64,000 nucleotides of DNA from a bacterium UBP1_UBA4783 (GTDB lineage Bacteria; Krumholzibacteriota; Krumholzibacteriia; Krumholzibacteriales; Krumholzibacteriaceae), in assembly GCA_002403075.1 (NCBI GenBank), contig DHHB01000082.1, positions 1 through 64,000 of the forward strand, written 5' to 3'. Below, piece by piece: positions 17,888 to 25,421 of this stretch (positions are counted from its first letter, which is position 1; each line of letters opens with the position of its first letter). The position numbers and the translations under genes were made by a program. The notes under the pieces are model-generated. The model was not told the origin of the DNA. It searched no databases and worked only from the letters and a program-made list of their open reading frames with translations.

Positions 17888-18610
17888 ATGGACCCACTCG
17901 AACCTCGCGATCGTCTCGAACGCATCGGCGGCATCGTGAGACGCATGGGCGTCGACGTCGTCTCGTCGTGCTCCGTCGACGGGGAGACGAGGGCGCGGTT
18001 CCACGGCTCGATCCGGGACGCCTCGTCGCGGCTCGACCACGCGATCGTGCTCGGCGTACAGCTCTCGTCCGAGGTGCTCGGTACGATCGAGGGCGCGCCG
18101 AACTGGACGTACTATCATCACTACCGGACGGTGAACTTCGCGCTCGATCAGGCGGCGCTCGTCGCCGCGGGGGAGTGCAGACGGCTCGGCGGCCGGGCGT
18201 TTCCGGTGCCCGCCTCGCAGGTCATGGATTGGGACCGCCTCCTCGGGCACCTCTCGCACCGCGAGCTCGGCGCGCGCGCGGGCGTCGGCTGGCGCGGAAG
18301 GAACAACCTGCTCGTGCATCCCGTCCACGGCTCGCAGGTTCGCTACGCCACGGTCCTGACCGATCTGCCCCTGCCCTCGCCGGGGATCGAGCTTCCGGCC
18401 GGAGCCGGCTGCGGCGATTGCCGTGCCTGCGTCGGGGCGTGTCCCGCGGGGGCGATCGCCATGGATCCCCTCGCGTTCGATCTCGACCGCTGCACCGCTC
18501 AGGTGCGGCGCTTCTCGCGGAGCGAGAAGCTCAACGTCCTCATCTGCGGGATATGCGTGAGGGCATGCCGCGGCGGCGCGTCGGCCGCCGCGCTGGGAGG
18601 AGCCGCATGA
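17888..18610 (+). CDS. QueG-like double [4Fe-4S] protein
   Basis: 240 residues, about two thirds of a typical QueG. The central part follows the epoxyqueuosine reductase pattern (VGWRGRNNLLVHPVHGSQVR). The C-terminus holds CGDCRACVGACPAGAI and a second group CxxCxxxC (LICGICVRACRGG), the two cluster sites. QueG reduces epoxyqueuosine in tRNA with a cobalamin. The C-terminal HEAT extension that recognises tRNA is absent here, so it may be a general ferredoxin-like reductase of this superfamily instead. ATG 17888 is preceded by GGGAG and lies 16 bases after guaB. The next gene overlaps by four bases (ATGA). Confidence 0.72.
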   Translation: MDPLEPRDRLERIGGIVRRMGVDVVSSCSVDGETRARFHGSIRDASSRLDHAIVLGVQLSSEVLGTIEGAPNWTYYHHYRTVNFALDQAALVAAGECRRLGGRAFPVPASQVMDWDRLLGHLSHRELGARAGVGWRGRNNLLVHPVHGSQVRYATVLTDLPLPSPGIELPAGAGCGDCRACVGACPAGAIAMDPLAFDLDRCTAQVRRFSRSEKLNVLICGICVRACRGGASAAALGGAA

Positions 18611-19500
18611 AAGACGCCCTGGCCCGGATAAACCACAGCGTATGGGAGCTCTCGAAGCTCGTCGCGAGGCATCCCGAGAACTACACGATGCGGGCGGATT
18701 TTCTCCGTTACTACCACGAGAGCCGCCTCTTCGGCGAGCGCCGCGCGAACGTCCCCGAGGAGGGACGGAGTTTCCTCATGCTGCAGGAACGCGAATCCCT
18801 CTGCTGCTGTCTCCTCCACGGCGCCGGCGGCTCACCGGCCGAGATGCGGCCGCTCGGAGAGCATCTCTTCCGGTCCGGCTACACGGTCTACGGCATACGG
18901 CTCGCTCTCGGGGACGGCGCGCCGGGGACGCGGCCCGCCGGATCGGCGCGGCGCAGGACCGCGCTCCGTCCGTGGCGCCGCGACGTCCGCGGCCGCGCGA
19001 CGGTCGACTGGGAGCTCTGTCTCGCCGACGCGGACGTCGCGCTCGGCGCGCTTCTCACGTTCTCGCCGAACGTCTACGCCTTCGGTTTCAGTTTCGGCGG
19101 CGCCGTCGCCCTCAATCTGCTCCGCGACCGGCCGCTCAAGGGGGCGGTGCTCATCGCGCCGGGTCTTTTCCCGGCGTCCGCCGGACGTTCGGGGCTCTTC
19201 ACCGTCGTGCGGAGGCTGGCGCCGTTCGTCGCGCGGGAGGCCTTTCCCCGCGAATACGGGCTCCTCGAGTTCGTCGAGCGGACGAGGGCGAGGATCTCCG
19301 CCATCGAGCAGCCGGTGCTCGTCGTTCAGGCGTCGCGCGACCCCGTCGTGTCGCCGCGCAGTCTCCGTTTCGTCAAGGAGCGCGCGAAGAACCCCAAGTC
19401 GCGCTTCGAGTTCATCGAGGGCTCGCGGCACGTGCTCGTCACGGGGGACGACGCGAAGCGCGTCTTTTCGCTCTGCACCGATTTTCTCAGAGAGATGTGA
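18607..19500 (+). CDS. alpha/beta hydrolase (carboxylesterase-like)
   Basis: 297 residues from ATG 18607, overlapping the upstream stop (ATGA). An HGAGGSPAEM oxyanion segment (~71) is followed by the nucleophile elbow GFSFGG. The acid Asp is in QASRDPVVS and the His in EGSRHVL, giving a complete Ser-Asp-His triad. A 45-residue N-terminal helical part precedes the fold. A basic insertion (RRRTALRPWRRDVRGR) lies in the cap region. The substrate is unknown. Its 3' end overlaps the convergent next gene by 14 bases. Confidence 0.82.
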   Translation: MKDALARINHSVWELSKLVARHPENYTMRADFLRYYHESRLFGERRANVPEEGRSFLMLQERESLCCCLLHGAGGSPAEMRPLGEHLFRSGYTVYGIRLALGDGAPGTRPAGSARRRTALRPWRRDVRGRATVDWELCLADADVALGALLTFSPNVYAFGFSFGGAVALNLLRDRPLKGAVLIAPGLFPASAGRSGLFTVVRRLAPFVAREAFPREYGLLEFVERTRARISAIEQPVLVVQASRDPVVSPRSLRFVKERAKNPKSRFEFIEGSRHVLVTGDDAKRVFSLCTDFLREM

Positions 19501-20275
19501 TCCGGTCGAGGGAACGGACGTCGAAGGCGAAAGACGGATCGATTCCGCGGACCGTCAGCGCCGCTTCCTCGAGATCGCGCCTGCCGCGCGCCGTCGGACG
19601 GGCGCGATAGGCGGAGTAGAGGTCGAGAAAGCGGTCGTACGCCTCCGCGAGGCCGGCGGGCGTGCGCGCCGGGTCCGCCGCTCGCTCGAGATGGTAGATC
19701 GTGCCGTCCGAGATGCCCCGCACGATGCCGAGATGCTCCCCGGCGAGGCGCGAGAGCACCGAGAGGTACCGCTCGAATCCCCGCGAAAGCTTCCCGAGCA
19801 CGGCGGACGAGGCGTTGCTCCTCCGGGCGACGGCGGTCGCAAGCGAGGACGCGATCGCGTAATACGTTTTGCCGCGGCCGATATACAGGCCGTCGGCCGG
19901 GGCGAGTCGCGACGGCGCGCCGGGGCGGGTTCCGCGCGCGTTTCTGAAGACGCCGAGCGATACGAGCAGCGTATCGGCGCTGCGCCGGTACAGCTCGTAT
20001 CGTGCCCGGTCGCCGGGAGCGGCCGAGGAGGCCTCGAAGAGCTCCGTGTCGCGGAGCGCGAGACTGCCGCCGCCGTCCGCGCGATCCGGCTGTATGCGCG
20101 AGACGAGAAGCTCCGCGAGATAGACGTTCACGTCCTCGTCGAAGAACTCGTGGTTCGTCGGATACCCCGCCTCCATGCGGCTGTAGAGAAGGGCGTTCAT
20201 CATGAAATACCGCGACTGCTCGGGGGTGGCGAGCCGCGAACGCGGGACGGGGGTATACACGGTCGAAACGCTCAT
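19487..20275 (-). CDS. uncharacterised protein
   Basis: 262 residues. I do not recognise a family. It has no signal peptide and no long hydrophobic segment, and it reads as a mostly helical soluble protein rich in Arg, Ala and Tyr. ATG 20275 has a GAGG 9 bases upstream. It is divergent from the nitrilase gene and convergent with the hydrolase, sharing 14 bases with its 3' end. Codon use looks like its neighbours, which supports a real gene. Confidence 0.65.
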   Translation of the reverse strand: MSVSTVYTPVPRSRLATPEQSRYFMMNALLYSRMEAGYPTNHEFFDEDVNVYLAELLVSRIQPDRADGGGSLALRDTELFEASSAAPGDRARYELYRRSADTLLVSLGVFRNARGTRPGAPSRLAPADGLYIGRGKTYYAIASSLATAVARRSNASSAVLGKLSRGFERYLSVLSRLAGEHLGIVRGISDGTIYHLERAADPARTPAGLAEAYDRFLDLYSAYRARPTARGRRDLEEAALTVRGIDPSFAFDVRSLDRITSL

Positions 20276-20402
20276 GATGCCGTACCTCGATGCAGCGCGG
20301 GATGCACGGACGGATGCCGCACGGGTAGGAGCAAGGGCTGTGCCACGGCCGTTTCGACGCCCGATAGGCTCCGTAACAAGATGCTGCGCGGCAACGAGTT
20401 CT

Positions 20403-20412
20403 GTGGTATACT
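20403..20412 (+). promoter_or_regulatory. extended -10 promoter of the nitrilase-family gene
   Basis: TGTGGTATACT gives TATACT at 20407-20412 preceded by TGG, an extended -10. No -35 match was seen at the right distance. The leader before ATG 20472 would be about 53 bases. Confidence 0.5.
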
Positions 20413-20471
20413 AGTTCGCATCTCAATCGGAAGCGGTTCGACGGAAGTAAGAGGTTTCCAGGGGGCAGCCC

Positions 20472-21275
20472 ATGCGGATCGGTTTCTTGCAATTGCGTCC
20501 GCGGTTCGGAGCGGTCAGGGAGAATGTTCGCAAAGCCGCCGCGCTTCTCGACAAGATGTCCGACGCGATCATCGTCCTGCCGGAGCTCTTCAACACGGGG
20601 TATCTGTTCCGGAACGGGGCGGAGCTCGCCGAGCTCGCCGAGAAGGTGCCGGGAGGGTACACGACCGCCGAGATGCAGAAGCTCGCGAAGCGGCGCCGGC
20701 TCACGATCGTGTTCGGACTGGCGCAGAAGCACAAGGGCGCGGTCTACAACGCCGCCGTGTGCGCGACCCCGGCCGGCAAGGTCGAGGTGTACCAGAAGGC
20801 GCATCTGTTCGACCGCGAGAAGCTGTTTTTCGCGCGCGGCAAAGCGCTCAAAGTCGTTCCCGCGGGCGGCGCGAAGCTCGGTCTCATGATATGTTTCGAT
20901 TGGATCTTTCCCGAAGCGGCGCGCTCGCTCGCGCTTCAGGGAGCGCAGATCCTCTGCCATCCGGCGAACCTCGTTCTCCCGTACGGGCAGGAGGCGATGC
21001 GCACGCGGTGCATCGAGAACCGCGTGTTCGCGATCACGGCGAACCGGATCGGAAGCGAGCACCGCGGCACGATGGATCTCACGTTCACCGGGGGCAGCCA
21101 GATCGTGAGCCCCGCCGGCGAGGTGCTGGCCTCGGCGAGCGATCGCAGCGAATCGCTCCGGGTCATCGACGTGGATCTCGCCGAAGCGAACAACAAGAAC
21201 ATCACGCCGAACAACGACCTCTTCGCCGACCGCTCGCCCGCGCTCTACGGCGCGCTCGTCAGGCGTCGCCGGTAG
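20472..21275 (+). CDS. carbon-nitrogen hydrolase (nitrilase superfamily)
   Basis: 267 residues. The Glu-Lys-Cys triad is visible: Glu in VLPELFNTGY, Lys in YQKAHLFDRE and Cys in GLMICFDWIFPE. The layout is that of a C-N hydrolase amidase, as in omega-amidase or N-carbamoylputrescine amidase-like enzymes. It cleaves a small amide or carbamoyl substrate in the cytoplasm. AGGGGG lies 7 bases before ATG. It is not close to the polyamine genes at 49 kb, so a link with them is only possible. Confidence 0.87.
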   Translation: MRIGFLQLRPRFGAVRENVRKAAALLDKMSDAIIVLPELFNTGYLFRNGAELAELAEKVPGGYTTAEMQKLAKRRRLTIVFGLAQKHKGAVYNAAVCATPAGKVEVYQKAHLFDREKLFFARGKALKVVPAGGAKLGLMICFDWIFPEAARSLALQGAQILCHPANLVLPYGQEAMRTRCIENRVFAITANRIGSEHRGTMDLTFTGGSQIVSPAGEVLASASDRSESLRVIDVDLAEANNKNITPNNDLFADRSPALYGALVRRRR

Positions 21276-21448
21276 CCGGCCGGCATCGGAGCGCGTCGAC
21301 GGCGCTCCCCTCCCCTCGGCGCGAGCCGCCCGGGTCCCGCGTGCAAAACGCGAAGACCGGTGCGCGCAATGCTTCGCCCGCTCCGCCCTTTTTCCCCGAA
21401 ATTCCCAATAACGCCTTGCTATTGCTCATGTTTGAAGCTTGGCCCCCC

Positions 21449-21465
21449 CTGGCATAATCCTTGCG
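21449..21465 (+). promoter_or_regulatory. sigma54-like promoter of the chemosensory-like operon
   Basis: CTGGCATAATCCTTGCG has the invariant GG (21451-21452) and GC (21463-21464) at the -24/-12 spacing of RpoN promoters, with TGGCA and TTGC intact. A sigma70 reading (TTGAAG 21432 with CATAAT 21453) has a poor 15-base spacer. The operon start codon is about 80 bases downstream. No activator site was identified. Confidence 0.5.
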
Positions 21466-21554
21466 AAAATTCGCTGCGACATCGAATTACCTGAACCGGG
21501 AATCGACCGGGCTCACATACACGAGTGCCCGAGCCGCAGACGACAAGGAGAGTA

Positions 21555-23441
21555 ATGGTGAAGAAGAAGACGGCAAAAAAGCGTGTTTCGAAATCGTCGA
21601 AACCCGTTCTCACCTCGCCGTGGAAGATCGGAACGCTCGTATCACTCCTCCTCGTGCTCGTGAGCCTCGGCGTCGGGGGTTACTTTGCGTACGTCTACCG
21701 CATCCGGCTCACGTGGATCTCCATCGGACCGTCCGGCTGGAACGTCGATTCGTACGGGTTCTTCCGCGAGATGTATCCGCTCGCCGCGGCGGTCACGATC
21801 GTGTCGCTCGTCGCGTATTTCGCCGTCGTCTCCGCCGTGAGACGTTACAGATGCTACCTCGACTCGGGGCAGGATTACCGCAAAATGATATCGCTCGCCG
21901 AGAGCATCGACGATCTGACGAACCCCGCCCAGATCGCCCGTCTCTCCGCGTTCCCGGAGCTTCAGGTCGTGCTCCGCAACTACGGCGATCAGATACGCGA
22001 GATATCGCAGGACATCGGGCGGGAGCCGGAATCGTCGGGCTACGAGGAGTTCGAGAACGACGTCAAGGCGCTTCTCCGCGAGGGAAGCGCTCCGGGGACG
22101 GTCCTCGGCTCGAAGCCGTACGCGGGGGCGTTCCGCCGGATCGCCGAGCGGATCGCCGCGGACCGCGCGAAGATGGACGAGCTCGCGAAGCGTGGAGACG
22201 CCGACCGGCGGGCGCTCGGGAGCGCCGCGCTCGCGTGCGGCCGCGCCGTCGAGACCGCGGGAGGCGCCGGCGAGGAGCTCATGGAGCTCGCGAAGGCGGC
22301 GAGCGGACTCGACCGCCTCGCGAACGAGCTCGGCTCCGCCGCGCAGGCGGCGGGACCGGCCGTCCGCCCCCAGCCGGGCGCGCGAAGGGATGGCATCGCC
22401 GGCATCGAAGGCCCCGCGAGGAAGCTCGAGGATGGAAGGGCCCTGCTGCAGGAGATCGCGGATGAGAACAACAGCGTCGCGATCGCCCTCGCGCTCGCGG
22501 CCGCGCGGTCGCCGGCCGAGGGACACGAGCTCGCGGCGCTCGCGGACCGCGTTCGCATATCCGCCGAACGGTTCCAAAAGCTCGGCGCGGTCGTCGGCGC
22601 CGTCTCGAAGCAGTTGCTCGAGTCGTGCCGCGCCCTCAGAGAGACCGAACCCGCGGCATCCCCGGCGAATCCCCGCGCGGGTCTCGACGAGCGTTCGAGC
22701 CGGCTGATCGTCGAGATAGCCGGCGAGATAGAGCGCCGGAGCGCGAACCTCCGAAATTTGATATGCGGTCTCGGAGGCGAGCTGCACGAGGCGCAGGAGC
22801 TGCTTCGGCACGATTTCGCCGGTCAGGAGGCCCCGTCGCCGACCGTCGCCGCCCGTCCGGAGGAATTAGTCCCCACGGCGGGGGCGCCCGCCGCCCGCGG
22901 GAGCGCCCCGGACGCTTCGTCCTTCGTCATCGACCACGGCAGCTCGTGGAAGGGAATGCCGGGAGTGGAGAGCGTATCGGCCGAAGAGCCGGCGACGGAT
23001 GCGCATGAGGCGGCTCATGCGCACGAGGCGGCCGAACAGGAAAGCGATACACCGTTCGCGCGGCCCGAGAACGAGCCCGCGGCGGATTTCTCGGATATGT
23101 CGAGCCTTCGAAACCTCGACCGCGAAAACGCGGCGGCGGAACGAGAGGACGTGCCCGCGACGCCTCCAGCCGCGGAGGATCCGACCGGCAAGCCGGGAGC
23201 GGCTCCCGGCTCGGACGGCGCCTGGATGGAGATGCCGGGCCGCCGGTGGCTCAAGGTGGACGTCGAAAAGAGCGAGGCGGAGGACAGCGGGGCGGTCGAC
23301 GTGAAGGTCGAACCGCCGGCGCCGGAACCCGCCGCGCGCAGCGAAGCCGGGCCCGAAGACAGGGCGGATGACGATCCCGTCCACGATCTCGTCGAGCTCG
23401 GCGCCGTCGAATACGTGCAGGAAATCGAAGTGGAGAGATGA
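21555..23441 (+). CDS. membrane protein with chemoreceptor-like signalling remnant
   Basis: 628 residues from ATG 21555, which has AAGGAGAG at 21545-21552. After a basic N-terminus there are two membrane helices (~24-48 and ~76-95) with only about 27 residues between them, so there is no periplasmic sensor domain. Residues ~100-405 are helical and coiled-coil-like. The stretch at ~299-335 (IADENNSVAIALALAAAR, then ELAALADRVR) follows the methyl-accepting chemotaxis protein hairpin tip pattern (IAxQTNLLALNAAIEAARAGE...VADEVR) but with most contact residues changed. The last ~220 residues are acidic, Pro/Ala-rich and probably disordered, with an HEAAHAHEAA piece. The CheA-like gene follows after 10 bases. 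It is probably a scaffold or receptor-like partner of that protein. Confidence 0.65.
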   Translation: MVKKKTAKKRVSKSSKPVLTSPWKIGTLVSLLLVLVSLGVGGYFAYVYRIRLTWISIGPSGWNVDSYGFFREMYPLAAAVTIVSLVAYFAVVSAVRRYRCYLDSGQDYRKMISLAESIDDLTNPAQIARLSAFPELQVVLRNYGDQIREISQDIGREPESSGYEEFENDVKALLREGSAPGTVLGSKPYAGAFRRIAERIAADRAKMDELAKRGDADRRALGSAALACGRAVETAGGAGEELMELAKAASGLDRLANELGSAAQAAGPAVRPQPGARRDGIAGIEGPARKLEDGRALLQEIADENNSVAIALALAAARSPAEGHELAALADRVRISAERFQKLGAVVGAVSKQLLESCRALRETEPAASPANPRAGLDERSSRLIVEIAGEIERRSANLRNLICGLGGELHEAQELLRHDFAGQEAPSPTVAARPEELVPTAGAPAARGSAPDASSFVIDHGSSWKGMPGVESVSAEEPATDAHEAAHAHEAAEQESDTPFARPENEPAADFSDMSSLRNLDRENAAAEREDVPATPPAAEDPTGKPGAAPGSDGAWMEMPGRRWLKVDVEKSEAEDSGAVDVKVEPPAPEPAARSEAGPEDRADDDPVHDLVELGAVEYVQEIEVER

Positions 23442-23451
23442 GGTGGCGCTC

Positions 23452-25095
23452 GTGGCGATTCTGAAAGACGATACGAGACGTCTCTTCGGCGAGCAGGTCA
23501 ACGATCACATCGAGAAGCTCAACGACCTCATGAACCTCTCTTCCGGCGCCGCGTTCGACGAGGGGGTCATCCGGCGCGCGTGTCTCGCGACGAGGCTCCT
23601 CGAAGGCAGCACCCGCATGCTCTCGTTCGACTCGTGGAGCAGCACCTTGAAGGCTCTCCGCGAACTCATGGAGCGCGCCGCCGGCTCGGGCCGGCGTTGG
23701 GACGAACAGCTTTCGCAAATCATCTCGGAGGTGCTCGAGACGGAGGAGCAGCTTTCCGCCGAGATCCTCGCGGGCGAGATCGAGGAGGTCGGCCGGAGCG
23801 AGCGATTCGCGGGGCTCGAGCGGGAGCTCGAGGTGCTCGCGGGCGAGAGCGACGGCGGGAGCGCGGCGGAGCCGTTCTCCATCGCCCGTCCGGAGAGCGC
23901 CGCCGAGCCATCCACGACGCCGCGTCCCACGAACGAGGCGGCCGCGATCTCCGGCGCCCCGGCCGAAGCGGCCGCGTGCATCTCCACGTTCTCGCGCCTC
24001 GTCGAATCCATCGGGCGGGTTCGCGACATGTATCAGGAAATGCTCGACAAGCCCGGAAGCGACCGGCTCTTGAAGGAGATCGAAACGGCCTACGGCGAGA
24101 GCGAATTTTTCATGCGGCTCGGGGCGGAGAGTCTGCGGCGCATGGGCAGGGGACGGCGGGCGTTTCAGACGAGGATCGGCTCCGGGATCGTTCTCGAAGG
24201 CCTCAAGGATTTCTTCGATACCCACGCGAAGCTCCGCCGATGGAGCGCGCAGCTCGCGACGCGGAGCGCCGATATCACGATCGACGGAGAAATGGCGTCG
24301 GCGTTGGCGTCGATCCTCACGAGCTGCGTGTTCGATATCTGCAAGCGATACGAGATGCGGGACGACATCGCGCTCAAGATCGGCGTCGACGTCCGCGGCG
24401 AAGGGTCCTATCTCGTCGCCCGGATACAGGATAACGCCCCCGATTTTCTGTCCGATTCCGAGATCGACCGCGACGACGCCGGCGCGTTCTACCAGTGCCT
24501 GCGCGAAGTCCGTCCGCGGCTCGAGAGCGCCGGCTCGATCCTCTGGCTCGAGCCGGGGGGCGGGAACGAGGGACGGTTCATGTTCACGCTCCCGCGTTCA
24601 CGGGCGAAAACGGATTATCTCATTTTCACCGCATCGGGGAAGAAATTCGCGGCTCCGCGTCACGCCGTCGACACGACGCTCGACGCGGCGTCGAGCGGGA
24701 TCGCGCGGGGCGAGGGATGCGGCGCCGTGATGCTCTCCGGCGCGCGCGTGCCCGTCTTCGCCATCGACGAGCTCGCCGCCGGGGATCTCGAACCGGAGGG
24801 AGTCCCCGACCGGATTCTCGTCGTCGGTTCCGCCGACCGGCGGGTCGGACTGTTCATGGAGGGTGCGGGGCGGGTCTTCGAGGCGGTCAAGGAACAGATA
24901 ATCGACGGTTCATGGGGCTCTCTCGCCGACGGCATTCTCAATATCGGCGAAGAGGAATTTCCGATCATCGACGCGCGAAGCGTCATGCGTGCGGCGAACG
25001 CGCTCCTCGGAGCGGAAGGCGGTCCGCAGGAGCCGGGATCGTACGCCGATACCAACGAAATGTGCGAGCAGGCGGCAGCGGTTCCGCGTGCATAA
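23452..25095 (+). CDS. degenerate CheA-like protein (Hpt-, GHKL- and CheW-like regions)
   Basis: 547 residues from GTG 23452, favoured because GAGGTG (23440-23445) is well spaced; GTG 23443 is an alternative. Residues ~8-78 resemble a CheA P1/Hpt helix bundle, but the phosphoacceptor motif HTLKGS reads RLLEGS (Arg48, Glu51). A low-complexity linker follows (~125-190). Residues ~270-383 look like a GHKL ATPase fold without the N-box Asn and with DNAPDF in place of the G1 DxGxG. The C-terminus (~385-530, TDYLIFTASGKKFAAPRHAV onward) matches the CheW-like domain. In true CheA this domain couples receptors to kinase. As written it should be unable to phosphorylate itself, suggesting a structural or ligand-binding role with the upstream receptor-like protein. 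Confidence 0.62.
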   Translation: MAILKDDTRRLFGEQVNDHIEKLNDLMNLSSGAAFDEGVIRRACLATRLLEGSTRMLSFDSWSSTLKALRELMERAAGSGRRWDEQLSQIISEVLETEEQLSAEILAGEIEEVGRSERFAGLERELEVLAGESDGGSAAEPFSIARPESAAEPSTTPRPTNEAAAISGAPAEAAACISTFSRLVESIGRVRDMYQEMLDKPGSDRLLKEIETAYGESEFFMRLGAESLRRMGRGRRAFQTRIGSGIVLEGLKDFFDTHAKLRRWSAQLATRSADITIDGEMASALASILTSCVFDICKRYEMRDDIALKIGVDVRGEGSYLVARIQDNAPDFLSDSEIDRDDAGAFYQCLREVRPRLESAGSILWLEPGGGNEGRFMFTLPRSRAKTDYLIFTASGKKFAAPRHAVDTTLDAASSGIARGEGCGAVMLSGARVPVFAIDELAAGDLEPEGVPDRILVVGSADRRVGLFMEGAGRVFEAVKEQIIDGSWGSLADGILNIGEEEFPIIDARSVMRAANALLGAEGGPQEPGSYADTNEMCEQAAAVPRA

Positions 25096-25154
25096 CGGAG
25101 CCGGGCCGGTTCCGCGGCAGGGCGGGGCCGGACCACCACAACAGAGAGGTGGAA

Positions 25155-25397
25155 ATGTCCAAGCAGCATCAGCATGATTACGGAAGCATCATCATAGGCG
25201 GGCACGACGACGCGACCGAGGTGATGACCTCCGTCGAAGCGGCCGAGTACCTCAAGATGCACGTCAAAACGGTGTGCCGACTCGCCAAGGAGAGAAAGAT
25301 CCCGGCGCGGAAAGTGGGAAGCGAGTGGCGGTTCGTCAGAAGCGTGCTCGATCGCTGGCTGGCCGAGGAGGAGGAGACGGTCAAGGCGCTCGAATAG
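25155..25397 (+). CDS. excisionase/BldC-like helix-turn-helix protein
   Basis: 80 residues from ATG 25155 with GAGAGGTGGA just upstream. The C-terminal ~50 residues are a MerR/excisionase-type winged helix: TSVEAAEYLKMHVKTVCRLA, then KIPARKVGSEWRFVRSVLD. Such small proteins bind DNA with the N-terminal helix-turn-helix and a wing. It lies within the signalling operon, 59 bases after the CheA-like gene and 24 before the STAS gene. It is therefore the likely DNA-binding output or autoregulator of the module. There is no phage or integrase context. Confidence 0.85.
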   Translation: MSKQHQHDYGSIIIGGHDDATEVMTSVEAAEYLKMHVKTVCRLAKERKIPARKVGSEWRFVRSVLDRWLAEEEETVKALE

Positions 25398-25421
25398 AGG
25401 CCGGTCGTCGAAAGCTCACCG

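Noticed and set aside
21288..21308. GGAGCGC/GCGCTCC hairpin after the nitrilase gene.
   Set aside because: It lacks a T tract, so an intrinsic terminator cannot be claimed.
25155..25397. Excisionase-like gene as a sign of a prophage or integrative element.
   Set aside because: No integrase, att repeats or phage genes are nearby; the gene belongs to the signalling operon.
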